This document shows positions 46,884-57,800 of a DNA stretch of 64,000 nt, one piece after another; position 1 is the first letter of the stretch, and every line of letters starts with the position of its first letter. The notes under the pieces were generated by a model. That model was not told where the DNA came from and searched no databases. It saw only the letters and a program-made list of their open reading frames with translations. The DNA is from Bacillus sp. ISL-34 (GTDB taxonomy: Bacteria; Bacillota; Bacilli; Bacillales; DSM-1321). The stretch lies in the NCBI RefSeq assembly GCF_018613325.1, contig NZ_JAGGQJ010000036.1:186001-250000 (forward strand), given 5' to 3'. A program made the position numbers and the translations under genes.

Positions 46884-47786
46884 TTATTCTACAGTCTGAA
46901 AATCCGAAGGTATCGGATCGATATCATTTTGGCCGCCGTTCTCCTTTTTGAACCAAGCAAAGAAAATGACACCTAATACATAGCCTAAAACGATTTCTTG
47001 AATCACCTTCATCAGAACCCCACCAAGCTGTTGATCCTCAAGCAATGGCAGTCCATTGAACATTTCCGGGCCACTGAGCGTTAAACCCGCCAGTGCTGAA
47101 GCCGGAACGCAAAGCTCCATGGCACTCGCCCAAGATTCCGCATTGGTAAATGTATCATACATCGGATCATTAGCAAAAATGATTAAGGCGCAAGCAGGGG
47201 TCATTAGAATGCCACTGCCGAAAATATAAGCCACTTTTTTTACACCTGACAGACTTTCACGTTCCGGCAGTTGATTGACAAGCGGGAACCACATCAAAAC
47301 AGCAGTAGTAAATAAAAGGACCGTGTATCCCGCATGAAACCACATCCCCGTTTTGATAAAGTCGAATACTAACGGGATATGGTACAACGAGAAAAGAACA
47401 TTAAATAGTAAAAGGGCGACAAGAGGCCTGGTGAAAAATTGAAATAACGTCTTCACTCCCCTTGAATTTATGAAAGTTCTCATAAGCCAATCTGGAATCG
47501 CTATGATAAATAAAGGCGGAATCACGAGATATAGCAGTGCCATTTGAAACATGTGGGCACTGAACATGATATGGCTCAATAAATCCAGCGGTGATCCTTT
47601 CACTGCATATAGAAGGAGCATGGCTATCAAAAAATAAGTTGCCTGTTTAACGGAAAGCGATGAACTTCCCGAAAACTTCTCCCCTTTTTTTGTCAACAGC
47701 CAAAAATAGCCAACGGTTATAAGTACGAGGACGGCAAAATAATAAGGACTCCACAAAGCGCGAAATCCGAAAATATCAATAGACAA
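46884..47786 (-). CDS. ctaG: Cytochrome c oxidase assembly factor CtaG
   Basis: About 300-residue protein of the caa3_CtaG family with seven membrane segments and conserved histidines in HIMFSAHMFQMALLYLVIPPL and LYHIPLVFD, thought to act in copper delivery to caa3 oxidase. Start is TTG 47786 (SIDIFGFRALWSPYYF) behind GAGGTGA; the upstream MFHFRYNESKKKF is not conserved. It follows ctaF in the operon order. Confidence 0.93.
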   Translation of the reverse strand: MSIDIFGFRALWSPYYFAVLVLITVGYFWLLTKKGEKFSGSSSLSVKQATYFLIAMLLLYAVKGSPLDLLSHIMFSAHMFQMALLYLVIPPLFIIAIPDWLMRTFINSRGVKTLFQFFTRPLVALLLFNVLFSLYHIPLVFDFIKTGMWFHAGYTVLLFTTAVLMWFPLVNQLPERESLSGVKKVAYIFGSGILMTPACALIIFANDPMYDTFTNAESWASAMELCVPASALAGLTLSGPEMFNGLPLLEDQQLGGVLMKVIQEIVLGYVLGVIFFAWFKKENGGQNDIDPIPSDFQTVE

Positions 47787-47901
47787 AAAAATCACCTCGT
47801 TCATAAACTTTTTCTTACTTTCATTATACCTAAAATGAAACATGGTAACAAATATAGATAAACTTGGATTCTTTTTCTAACTAAATCAACACATAAAGAA
47901 A

Positions 47902-47928
47902 ACCGGCTATCTTTCAATAGCCGATTTC
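47902..47928 (-). terminator. Terminator after ctaF
   Basis: Stem CGGCTAT/ATAGCCG followed on the minus strand by a T-run (GGTTTTC), ending ctaC-F before ctaG. Confidence 0.75.
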
Positions 47929-47937
47929 CTTCAAGGT

Positions 47938-48273
47938 TTATAACCAAACAATCGTTGTGAACACAAGGACAGTTATCAAGCCTACTGCAAGGCCGGAAAA
48001 TAAGAACAATGCAATGGTGCCATGCCCTTTATGCTTCATATGCATGAAATAATACAATTGGAAAATCACTTGTACAACTGCCAGCAGCAAAATGACTGGT
48101 TTAATGAACCAATGTGAAAAACCCTCAATTCCTACTGCAGCAAAAGCAAGTAATGTAAAGAAAATCATAAGTGTAAATGATATCACTTGGTGTTTCATCT
48201 CTTCAGCATTTTTCTTACGGCGATATTTTAAATCGACATTCGGGTTCGCTGAATTTGATTGTTCATTCGCCAT
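47938..48273 (-). CDS. ctaF: Cytochrome caa3 oxidase subunit IV (CtaF)
   Basis: 111-residue small subunit with three membrane segments (about 28-50, 56-78 and 88-110) and the COX4_pro-type pattern (MKHQVISFTLMIFFTLLAF, QVIFQLYYFMHMKHKGHG). It begins 3 bases after ctaE and is the last of the ctaCDEF structural genes. Confidence 0.95.
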   Translation of the reverse strand: MANEQSNSANPNVDLKYRRKKNAEEMKHQVISFTLMIFFTLLAFAAVGIEGFSHWFIKPVILLLAVVQVIFQLYYFMHMKHKGHGTIALFLFSGLAVGLITVLVFTTIVWL

Positions 48274-48276
48274 CAG

Positions 48277-48906
48277 TTATCCCACCATTCCCATTAAGTA
48301 TACGACAGTAAAGATAAACACCCAGACTACGTCAATGAAATGCCAATAAAGACTCGCAACATAAAATTTAGGAGCGTTATATAAATTCAAGCCCCTTCTT
48401 GCATTACGAACCATAAGAGATATGATCCAAACCAGACCGAAAGCAACGTGTCCTCCGTGAAAACCAACTAACGTATAAAACGCGGAACCGAAGGCACTGC
48501 TCGTAAATGTATGATGGAATTCATGAACATAGTGATTAAACTCATAAATCTCGAGACCTAGAAAAGCAAAGCCAAGTGCAACCGTGATTACAAGCCATGC
48601 TTGCATTTGTTTAAAATGGTTATTTTTCATATGGTACATTGCATACACACTAGTTAATGAACTGGTCAATAACAGCATGGTTGCTACAAAAGTCAGCGGT
48701 AATTCGAATAAATCTTTAGCTAAGGCAGCATCACCATTCGGAACTTTATCCTTCAATGCAAGGTAAGTTGCAAAAAGCGAGGCGAATAATACCGTCTCTC
48801 CACCGAGAAACAACCAGAATCCCAAATACTTATTTTTACCTTCTAAAGTCGCTTTCTCGGGAGAAGCAGGCCAAGTGGCATCCGTGAATCTTTCATCTGT
48901 TTGCAT
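48277..48906 (-). CDS. ctaE: Cytochrome caa3 oxidase subunit III (CtaE)
   Basis: 209-residue subunit III with five membrane segments (YLGFWLFLGGETVLFASLFATYLALK, FHGGHVAFGLVWII, YWHFIDVVWVFIFTVVYL). The ATG overlaps the ctaD stop as TAATG, so translation is coupled. Confidence 0.97.
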   Translation of the reverse strand: MQTDERFTDATWPASPEKATLEGKNKYLGFWLFLGGETVLFASLFATYLALKDKVPNGDAALAKDLFELPLTFVATMLLLTSSLTSVYAMYHMKNNHFKQMQAWLVITVALGFAFLGLEIYEFNHYVHEFHHTFTSSAFGSAFYTLVGFHGGHVAFGLVWIISLMVRNARRGLNLYNAPKFYVASLYWHFIDVVWVFIFTVVYLMGMVG

Positions 48907-50777
48907 TATGCCTTACCTCCCTTGTCTTTATCGTCCATAAGGTCTTCTTTGTGGATGTGGAATCCATGATCGTCTTTAACGGAACGGATAAACATTGAAA
49001 CGAATGTTATCAAAAGTCCAACAATCATTATAGGCAGGGTCCATGTCTTATCATCCATATTATATAAAGCACCGAATGCGGCAACAAATAAACCGAGGGC
49101 AATCGTTAAAGGAAGTATAGATGAATTCGGCATATGGATATCCCCCAGTGGTTCTGCAGGAGTCATTTCCTTTTTCCCTTCCATTTTTTCAACCCAGTAA
49201 GGATCTAATCCGCGGACAAGCGGAAGTTGTTTAAAATTATAAAACGGCGGTGGTGATGGAATGGCCCATTCAAGCGTACGGCCGTCTCCCCATGGATCAT
49301 TGCCGACTTTCTCATTCTTCACGGATGTAATGATTATATTGATGACCATAACCAAGACCCCAAATGCCATTAAGAAGGCTCCAACTGTACTAATCATATT
49401 ACCTGTATTGAGTCCCTGATCGTCCAAGAATGTAAATACGCGACGAGGCATCCCCATCAAACCTAAGAAATGTTGAATGAAGAATGTTAAATGGAAACCG
49501 ATCAAGAACGTCCAAAATGTGATTTGCCCCAGTTTTTCACTTAACATCGTTCCAAACATTTTCGGCCAATAGAAATTGATTCCAGCCAGTAAGCCCAATA
49601 CAACCCCACCGACGATTACATAGTGGAAATGGGCAACAACGAAATAACTATCATGGTATTGATAATCAGCAGGTGCTGATGCGAGCATGATACCTGTAAC
49701 GCCACCCATGGTAAATGTAGGGATAAAGGCAACTGCATAAAGCATCGGCACCGTGAACTTGACGCTTCCTCCCCACATCGTAAAGATCCAGTTGAATATC
49801 TTAATACCTGTAGGTACCGCAATGGCCATGGTAGCCACGGCAAAAATCGCATTCGCGATAGGTCCTAAACCAGTCGTAAACATATGATGCGCCCAAACCA
49901 TGAAACCTAAGAAACCGATTAAAACGGTTGCAAACACCATTGATGAATAACCAAATAATCTTTTTCTGGAGAATGTAGCAAAAATTTCGGAAAATATACC
50001 GAATGCTGGAAGGATCAGGATATACACTTCCGGGTGACCGAATATCCAGAATAAATGCTCCCAAATGATCGTATTCCCGCCCGCTGCTACATCAAAGAAA
50101 TTCGAGCCGAACATCCTGTCGAACATCATTAACACCAATCCTACGGTAAGCGGAGGAAAAGCGAATAATATCAATGCGGAAACAACGAAAGTTGACCATG
50201 TAAACAGCGGCATACGCATATATGTCATACCAGGCGTACGCATATTAATAATGGTTACAAGGAAATTGATCCCTGCAATTAGTGTTCCAAAACCTGATAT
50301 TTGTAGTCCGAGGACGTAAAAATCAATGCCATGGCCTTCGGAGTGCAGGGAAAGTGATGCATACGATGTCCAGCCTGCATCTGGAGCCCCACCTAAAAAC
50401 CATGAAAGATTCAGAAAGACTCCCCCAAAGAAAAACAACCAAAAACCTAAAGAGTTCAAAAACGGGAACGCAACATCACGTGCCCCTATCTGTAAGGGTA
50501 CAACCGCATTCATAACAGCAAATACCAATGGCATGGCCGCCAGAAATATCATTGTCGTACCGTGCATGGTCAAAATTTCATTATAAAATCCGGCACTTAC
50601 GAAGTCATTGTTTGGGATTGCAAGCTGGATACGGATAAACATCGCTTCCAAACCGCCGATTACAAAGAATAACCCGCCAGAGATAAGATATAAAATGGCG
50701 ATTTTCTTATGGTCAACCGTCGTCAGATAATCCCAAAGCGTAGCGCCAAATCCTTTTTTATTAGCGTACGTACTCAC
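48906..50777 (-). CDS. ctaD: Cytochrome caa3 oxidase subunit I (CtaD)
   Basis: 623-residue catalytic heme-copper oxidase subunit. Visible hallmarks are MHGTTMIFLAAMP (low-spin heme His), WIFGHPEVYILILPAFG with the CuB His-Tyr region, WAHHMFTTG and SYFVVAHFHYVI (CuB and heme a3 ligands). A C-terminal extension with extra membrane segments is typical of Bacillus caa3. It starts 25 bases after ctaC. Confidence 0.98.
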   Translation of the reverse strand: MSTYANKKGFGATLWDYLTTVDHKKIAILYLISGGLFFVIGGLEAMFIRIQLAIPNNDFVSAGFYNEILTMHGTTMIFLAAMPLVFAVMNAVVPLQIGARDVAFPFLNSLGFWLFFFGGVFLNLSWFLGGAPDAGWTSYASLSLHSEGHGIDFYVLGLQISGFGTLIAGINFLVTIINMRTPGMTYMRMPLFTWSTFVVSALILFAFPPLTVGLVLMMFDRMFGSNFFDVAAGGNTIIWEHLFWIFGHPEVYILILPAFGIFSEIFATFSRKRLFGYSSMVFATVLIGFLGFMVWAHHMFTTGLGPIANAIFAVATMAIAVPTGIKIFNWIFTMWGGSVKFTVPMLYAVAFIPTFTMGGVTGIMLASAPADYQYHDSYFVVAHFHYVIVGGVVLGLLAGINFYWPKMFGTMLSEKLGQITFWTFLIGFHLTFFIQHFLGLMGMPRRVFTFLDDQGLNTGNMISTVGAFLMAFGVLVMVINIIITSVKNEKVGNDPWGDGRTLEWAIPSPPPFYNFKQLPLVRGLDPYWVEKMEGKKEMTPAEPLGDIHMPNSSILPLTIALGLFVAAFGALYNMDDKTWTLPIMIVGLLITFVSMFIRSVKDDHGFHIHKEDLMDDKDKGGKA

Positions 50778-50801
50778 GATTTAACCTCCTTAATCAATGT
50801 T

Positions 50802-51884
50802 CTATTTGTCTTCCACCTTAAGCTCTAATAAATAAGCTGCCAGTGCATTAATATCCGAATCCGAAAGTTCGCCGTAAGTACCGGTCATCGTGTTGCCCGG
50901 TTTATACTTCTCAGGATCCTTGATCCATTTTTTCACATTCTCTTCCGTATGATCCAATACGCCAGCCACTTTTTGACGCTCACCGAATGTAGCCAGATTC
51001 GGAGCCTGACGGGCAGCTTCAGGCCTGCTGTCATTTGGTGTCACTGCATGGCAGCCTATACAGCTTTGATTAAAGACATCTTCACCTTGTTTGGCTAGGT
51101 CACCTTCAACGACAGGTTCTTTCGCGGCTTTCATATCTTTAGTCCAAGCTTCAAAATCGGTTTGGGACTTCGGTACGACCTTAAAATCCATCAAAGCATG
51201 TGAAGGACCGCAAAGTTCGGCACATTTTCCGTAAAACAAGTTGTTCGAATCTTCCGCCTTTTCACTATCGAATTCTAAGAAAAACTGATTGACCCCTTCT
51301 GTATTGGTATCCATCTTTCCTCCGACAGACGGTACCCAGAATGAATGCTTAACATCTGAAGCAGTCAGATTGAAGTACACTTTTTGATCGGTTGGCACAA
51401 CCAAATCCTGACTTGTTACAACGCCAAGGTCCGGATATTCAAACTCCCACCAATAAAGGTTCGCCCTGACATTCACGACAAGTGCATCCTTCGTTTTTCC
51501 ATCCTTATCTTTCTTATCCATCGCCTTTGTGTCGGCTAAATCGAAAGTCGTGACGACGGTTGGAACAGCCAGAACAATTAAAAGAAGGATAGGAATAACA
51601 GTCCAGATAATTTCGAGTTTATGACTTCCTTCAATTTGTTTCGGTATTGTTTCGTCGCCTTCCTTACGACGGAAGCGTAGTAAAACTACAACGAACAAAA
51701 TAATCACAACAATAATAACCAGTACCATGATTAGTGTACTCAATATCAGTAAGTCATACTGAGATTGCGCAACATCGCCAGCTGGCTTCAGCGCGGATAG
51801 AAATGGTTCGCCGCATCCCGAAAGGACAAGTCCTACAATACCCAGCAGAGCAATTAGGCGCCATTTGTGCAGCCTTTTTTTCAT
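50802..51884 (-). CDS. ctaC: Cytochrome caa3 oxidase subunit II with fused cytochrome c (CtaC)
   Basis: 360-residue lipoprotein subunit: lipobox SGC at about 22-24, two membrane segments, the CuA domain with His180, Cys221, Cys225, His229 and Met232 (CAELCGPSHALM), and a C-terminal cytochrome c domain with CIGCH at 275-279. The covalent heme c makes this a caa3-type oxidase that needs no separate c-type donor domain. Confidence 0.98.
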   Translation of the reverse strand: MKKRLHKWRLIALLGIVGLVLSGCGEPFLSALKPAGDVAQSQYDLLILSTLIMVLVIIVVIILFVVVLLRFRRKEGDETIPKQIEGSHKLEIIWTVIPILLLIVLAVPTVVTTFDLADTKAMDKKDKDGKTKDALVVNVRANLYWWEFEYPDLGVVTSQDLVVPTDQKVYFNLTASDVKHSFWVPSVGGKMDTNTEGVNQFFLEFDSEKAEDSNNLFYGKCAELCGPSHALMDFKVVPKSQTDFEAWTKDMKAAKEPVVEGDLAKQGEDVFNQSCIGCHAVTPNDSRPEAARQAPNLATFGERQKVAGVLDHTEENVKKWIKDPEKYKPGNTMTGTYGELSDSDINALAAYLLELKVEDK

Positions 51885-52090
51885 AGCTTCAGAAACCCCT
51901 CTTTCGTCAAAATTTTCTCACAAAAATAAAAATGGGCGCAATTGCGAATATTCTCTCTATGTCAATTTCTTAAAAAGAAAGAATCCCTAAACTAAGGAAT
52001 TATTAAGATGATTCATGTAACCGCTCTTATGTATGACCCCGTTGGTTCCGTTAATATGTATGAATGGCGGTCAGTGCATTATATATCAGT

Positions 52091-52127
52091 AAGCTGGAGC
52101 CTGTATAAGAACAGGCCGCCAGCTTAT
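52091..52127. other. Hairpin between ctaB and ctaC
   Basis: AAGCTGG-AGCCTGT pairs with ACAGGC-CGCCAGCTT as a long interrupted stem. There is no T-run on the minus strand, so it may be a terminator of weak type or an mRNA-processing site downstream of ctaB. Confidence 0.55.
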
Positions 52128-52138
52128 TTTAACCAAAA

Positions 52139-53077
52139 CTAGATGAGAGTGACAATAACCATCGCTACAAATAAAATGGTCATATAATTTAAAGAATATA
52201 CAAACATGGATGTTGCCCATTTAACATCATCTTTCTTTTTATACCCCTTAATTCCCAAAATAAGCCACCCCGTGCTCAATAATGCAGCAAGAATAACTAG
52301 CGGAGTTCCTAATGGAGTTAAAAAGAAAGGAACGAACATTAAACAGACGATCCATAGCATAATCGACCTTTTTGCGGCCTTGAACCCTTTTACGACCGGA
52401 AGCATTGGCACACCGGCAGCACGATATTCTTCGACACGCCTCATTGCTAGTGCATAAAAATGAGGAGGCTGCCATAAGAACATGATCGCGAACAGGACCC
52501 AGGCGATCTTATCAAGGCCCGGGTCGACTGCAGCCCACCCGATAAGTGGAGGCACCGCTCCGGATATACTGCCTATAATCGTATTCGAGACAAACCTGCG
52601 TTTAAAAACCATGGTATATAAAACAACATAGGCGAAGACGCCGAATGCACCAAGTATGGCTGTTGTCATATTAGTCAATGCAAGTAAAATCAGCCCTGCA
52701 GCAATCAAGCCGAAACTTAACGCCAATACCTTTGAAGGCTGTACTTTCCCAGTTACCGTTGGACGGTTTTTCGTTCTTTCCATTAAATGATCGATATCAC
52801 GGTCATAATAATTATTGAAACTGCAAGATCCCGCCATGATGAGCGCCGAACCTGCAAGTGTATAAAACACTACATCTAAATTGCTTAAGAAGCTAAGCCT
52901 CGAAAAATGAAGAGCTAGCCACACGCCGGTAAAAGCTGTAATTATATTTGAATTGACAATCCCCACTTTTATAAGTGCGAGAAAATCCTTCCAAGCTGTT
53001 GTTTCAGGTATATCCGATTGAAGGGCGGCTTTACTGTCCTCCATGACAGCTTCTGACAAACCCCTTGTTTCTGACAT
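52139..53077 (-). CDS. ctaB: Protoheme IX farnesyltransferase (heme O synthase)
   Basis: 312-residue UbiA-family membrane prenyltransferase with about nine membrane segments. It adds farnesyl to heme B, giving heme O. The prenyl-diphosphate-binding motif NNYYDRDIDHLMERTKNRP has aspartates at about 92, 94 and 96. It diverges from ctaA, which converts heme O to heme A. Confidence 0.97.
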   Translation of the reverse strand: MSETRGLSEAVMEDSKAALQSDIPETTAWKDFLALIKVGIVNSNIITAFTGVWLALHFSRLSFLSNLDVVFYTLAGSALIMAGSCSFNNYYDRDIDHLMERTKNRPTVTGKVQPSKVLALSFGLIAAGLILLALTNMTTAILGAFGVFAYVVLYTMVFKRRFVSNTIIGSISGAVPPLIGWAAVDPGLDKIAWVLFAIMFLWQPPHFYALAMRRVEEYRAAGVPMLPVVKGFKAAKRSIMLWIVCLMFVPFFLTPLGTPLVILAALLSTGWLILGIKGYKKKDDVKWATSMFVYSLNYMTILFVAMVIVTLI

Positions 53078-53679
53078 TTGTTTTCCTCCTTTAAATCATT
53101 CAGCACAGACGCAAATGCAAAGAAAATACTTACATATGCTATAGAACATTATTTCATACTTTTTGATATTTGTAACCAAGGAAGCGTAAACAAAAAGTAA
53201 ATTATTTACCAATGACCGTTGTCAATGGAATCCATCGAGAGCTATCATTCTTAATATCATGCTTAATAACAGTAAAATTTAGTAAAATCATTTCTTCAAT
53301 ATATTAAAACACATTTTTGGAAGCTTTTGTGAAAATTTTTCGGATATTTTTTGACCAATTTGTGTCTCAATAATTTACTGCTGTTGTAAGATGTTCATCA
53401 AGAACATGAATAGTATGCTATTATCATCATCCCCTAGGCTCTATCCCTATTTTGCTCCTACTTGAAGGTTTACACTCCCTTTATTTCTATCAAAGTCTTT
53501 TGTAACTTTCAACTATTTCAGGCATTTTAATTAATAGCTATAATATTAACTGAACTTGTAAAATCATTCTATTTTGTGTAATATCGAGGAAGTTCGACAA
53601 ATATTATGAAAAATCTTATGCTATTATTAATTTTATGGAACAACCCTAATTTGCTACAGAGAAAAAGGTGGGACTACTA
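53078..53679. other. ctaB-ctaA divergent regulatory region
   Basis: 602 AT-rich bases with no ORF. For ctaA the plus strand has TTGTAA (53556-53561), a 17-base spacer and TAATAT (53579-53584). In B. subtilis this region binds ResD and CcpA-linked regulators; I did not find certain sites. The ctaB promoter is unclear. Confidence 0.55.
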
Positions 53680-54666
53680 GTGAAATCGTCTCTTAAATGG
53701 TTTGCTGTTTTAACAACGATCGTAATGCTTTTCATCTTACTTGGTGGAGCTTTAGTCACGAAGACGGATTCCGGCATGGGTTGCGGCAGGTCCTGGCCAT
53801 TGTGCAATGGCCAATTGATCCCGGACAAAATCACGATTGAATTGGTCATTGAGCTTTCCCATCGACTCGTTTCAGGTGCTGGAGGATTCTTGGTTTTAAT
53901 TTTATCGTATATGTCTTGGAAAAAAATCGGCCATATCCGTGAAGCGCGTTTCTTATCCGTCCTTTCTTTTGGTTTTCTGTTACTGCAAGGGTTGATCGGA
54001 GCCGCTGCCGTCATTTGGTCACAATCCGATTTTGTCCTTGCCCTTCATTTTGGCATATCGCTCATTTCCTTTGCTTCCGTCTTTTTACTGACACTGTTGA
54101 TTTTTGAAGTAGACAAGAAGTTCGAAGCCGAAAAACTTATAGTTGACAACCGAATGAAATTCCATATTATTGGCGTATTGATTTTTTGTCTGGTAGTCGT
54201 ATATACGGGTGCTCTTGTAAGGCATACAGAATCCAGTCTTATCTGTAAGGATTGGCCTTTATGTGTAAATGACAGTGTTGCACTCCCCTCCAACCTTTAT
54301 GAATGGATTCAGATGGGGCACCGTGCAATGGCAGGCGCCATTTTCATTTGGGTATCATATGTGGCTTATATCGCAAAAAAACATTACAAAAATCAAAAAG
54401 TTTTATATGGCGGTTGGATTGCTGCATTCATTCTCGTATTTTTACAGGTTACCGCTGGAGCCTTTATCATTTTCTCAAGGCAAAACTTATATATCGCATT
54501 GACACACGCATTATTCATTGCCTGCTTTTTTGGTGTAATGAGCTATTTGATGCTATTGACGTCAAGAAGCAAAAAAAATGCCCTAGCCAAGCAAAAAGGG
54601 AGCTCCACGCATGCAGTCAAAGGACAGGATGAACAGGATATAACACCAACGGTACCCGCCCGTTAA
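53680..54666 (+). CDS. ctaA: Heme A synthase
   Basis: About 328-residue COX15/CtaA membrane enzyme that oxidises heme O to heme A. It has eight membrane segments, conserved histidines ([39 protein letters not shown]) and the paired extracellular cysteines in [11 protein letters not shown]. Start GTG 53680 ([11 protein letters not shown]) follows AAAGGTGG at good spacing; a GTG at 53668 overlaps the ribosome site. Confidence 0.96.
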   Translation: MKSSLKWFAVLTTIVMLFILLGGALVTKTDSGMGCGRSWPLCNGQLIPDKITIELVIELSHRLVSGAGGFLVLILSYMSWKKIGHIREARFLSVLSFGFLLLQGLIGAAAVIWSQSDFVLALHFGISLISFASVFLLTLLIFEVDKKFEAEKLIVDNRMKFHIIGVLIFCLVVVYTGALVRHTESSLICKDWPLCVNDSVALPSNLYEWIQMGHRAMAGAIFIWVSYVAYIAKKHYKNQKVLYGGWIAAFILVFLQVTAGAFIIFSRQNLYIALTHALFIACFFGVMSYLMLLTSRSKKNALAKQKGSSTHAVKGQDEQDITPTVPAR

Positions 54667-54699
54667 TATCTGATTGTTCAATCAATAATATAGAAGAAT

Positions 54700-54742
54700 A
54701 AAACAAAACCACCATTCCCGGGGAATGGTGGTTTTTGTTTTG
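54700..54742. terminator. Bidirectional terminator between ctaA and pyc
   Basis: Near-perfect palindrome with 11-bp arms CCACCATTCCC/GGGAATGGTGG and flanking AAAAC/GTTTT runs. Serves converging ctaA and pyc. Confidence 0.85.
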
Positions 54743-54847
54743 TCTTAAGATGACCGTAAATTGCCTAAAAAGAGGGTACAGAGCAGCTTGAAGCCTCAAG
54801 CATACCCAATATACCCCAAATCATTCACAAGGTCACAGTCAGCGATA

Positions 54848-57800
54848 TTACTTAGTTATTTCGATCAATAAGTCTCCAGTACTGATCGCTTCTCCATCTT
54901 TTACATAAATATCTTTAATGGTCCCGGAGAATGGTGCTTGTACGGTAGTTTCCATTTTCATCGCTTCCGTTATGATCAGGTGATCACCCTGCTTGACCTG
55001 ATCGCCTTTCTCGACCACTACACGAATAACCGTACCTGGCATTGTCGCACCGAGTTGTTCTTTATTTTTTGGGTCTGCTTTCATTTTTGATACAACGGAA
55101 GATTTAATGTTTTCATCCTTGATTATCACTTCACGTGATTGACCATTCAACTCAAAATAAACGACCCGTGTTCCATCAGCCAATGGCTGGCCGATTGAAA
55201 CCAATTTTACGATGAGTGTTTTACCCTTTTCAATTTCAACTTCGATTTCTTCCCCTAGCCTCATGCCATATAAGAAAGTCGCGGTATCGAGGTTGGAAAC
55301 ATCTCCAAACAGCTCAATCGTTTTATTGTAGTCCAGGAATACTTTTGGATATAGGGCATATGCAAGCACATCGAAATCAGTGACTGCCCGTCCCAATTCC
55401 TTGAATAATTCTTCTTTAAGTGCTGCAAAGTCCACTTCTTCCAATAATTCACCCGGTCTTACTGTTATAGGTTTCTTCCCTTTCAGGATAACTTCCTGAA
55501 GCTCTTTAGGGAATCCCCCAACCGGCTGACCTAGATAGCCTTCGAATAACTCTATGACTGAATCAGGGAAATCGATGGATTTGCCATTTGTCAGAACATC
55601 TTCTTCAGACAGGTTATTTTGTACCATGAATAACGCCATGTCCCCAACAACTTTTGATGACGGAGTTACTTTAACGATATCGCCGAACATTACATTGACG
55701 CGCTGGTACATTTCTTTCACTTCATGCCAGCGGTCTCCCAGCCCCACTGCTTTGGCTTGCTGCTGCAGATTACTATATTGACCGCCCGGCATCTCGTGTT
55801 TGTAAACCTCTGTATGAGGTGCATTCATGCCGCTTTCGAAGTCATGATAGAATTTCCTGACCTCTCCCCAGTATTCTCCTAAACGCTCTAGTGAATCGAC
55901 TTCCAATTTAGGCTGTCTGCTTGATCCTTCCAATGCATAATGAAGTGTTTGTACACTTGGCTGCGAAGTAAGTCCAGCTAAAGAACCAATCGCCGTATCA
56001 ACGATATCCACACCAGCTTCGATCGCTTTCGAATACATGTAAATCCCATTTCCGCTTGTATCATGAGTATGCAGATGGATCGGAAGGGATGTCGATTCTT
56101 TCAGTTCCGATACAAGTCGGTAAGCAGCATCAGGTTTCAAGAGGCCGGCCATATCCTTGATCGCTAAAATATGGGCACCGGCTTGTTCCAATTCCACAGC
56201 CATATTCTTATAGTATTCGATATTATATTTGCTGCGTGATGGATCATTCAAATCCCCTGTATAACAAATGGTAGCTTCCGCAATTTTGCCGGATTGACGG
56301 ACTGCATCAATAGCCAATTCCATTCCTTTAACCCAGTTTAAACTATCGAAGATACGGAAAACATCAATGCCTGCATCCGCTGATTTCTCTACGAATTCAC
56401 GAATGACATTATCAGGGTAATTTTTATAACCAACTGCATTTGAAGCCCTTAAAAGCATTTGCAAAAGGACATTCGGCGCTTTTTTCCTGAAACTTAACAG
56501 CCTGTCCCATGGATCTTCTTTCAAGAAGCGATATGCGACATCGAAAGTTGCCCCGCCCCACATTTCCATTGAAAATAAATCAGGAAGGAGTTTTGCTGTA
56601 GGCTCAGCGATATCAAGGATATCTTTCGACCTGATTCTCGTCGCCAGTAAAGATTGATGTGCATCACGGAAAGTCGTATCTGTGATCAATACCTCTTTTT
56701 GTTCTTTGATCCAATTGACCAGTCCCTCTGCACCTTGCTGTTCAAGAATATTTTTTGTACCCGAGATAAGCGGCAGGCCACCAACATTCGGAATTGGAGC
56801 TGGTTCAAAAACAGGTTTCTTCTTTTTCTCGACTCCCGGGAAACCATTCACTGTCACATTTCCGATATATGAAAGCATTTTTGTCCCACGGTCTTTTCTG
56901 ATTGGGAAGCTAAATAATTCCGGTGTGGTATCAATGAATGATGTATCATATTCCCCATTTATGAATTTTTCATGTTTAACGACATTTTCAAGGAAGGGGA
57001 TATTGGTTTTAATACCACGAATCCTGAATTCCTTAAGGTTACGAACCATTTTGGAAGCTGCCTGCTCAAATGAAAGCGCATGAGTGGAAAGTTTAACGAG
57101 AAGGGAATCATAATATGGTGTGATGACCGCACCTTGGAACCCATTCCCAGCATCCAGACGAACACCGAATCCCCCTCCGGAACGGTAAACCATCATTTTC
57201 CCGGTATCAGGCATGAAATTATTCAATGGGTCCTCAGTCGTCACCCGTGATTGAATAGCATATCCATGTGTTTTGATTCCTGCTTGTTCGGGGATCCCGA
57301 TCTTTTTGCCATGGAGTTCATGCCCTTCAGCTACCATGATTTGAGATTGAACGATATCAATGCCCGTAATCATTTCAGTAATGGTATGCTCAACCTGTAC
57401 CCTTGGATTGACTTCAATAAAGTAAAATTCGCCATTTGCCACAAGGAACTCGACCGTACCAGCATTTACATAATCAATATTTTTCGCCAACTTGACGGCT
57501 GCCTCACAAATCCTTTCCCTTAAATCATCGGAAAGGGAAACGGAAGGTGCCACTTCCACAACTTTTTGATGACGTCTCTGAACGGAACAGTCACGTTCAT
57601 ATAAATGGACGATATTTCCATGAGTATCAGCCAAGATCTGAACTTCGATATGCTTCGGATTTTGTATGAATCTTTCAACATATACTTCATCATTACCAAA
57701 AGCTGCTTTAGCTTCTGATTTTGCGCGATCATAAGCCTCTTCAACATCTTCGATTTTTTCGACAATCCGCATTCCGCGTCCGCCGCCGCCTAAAGAGGCT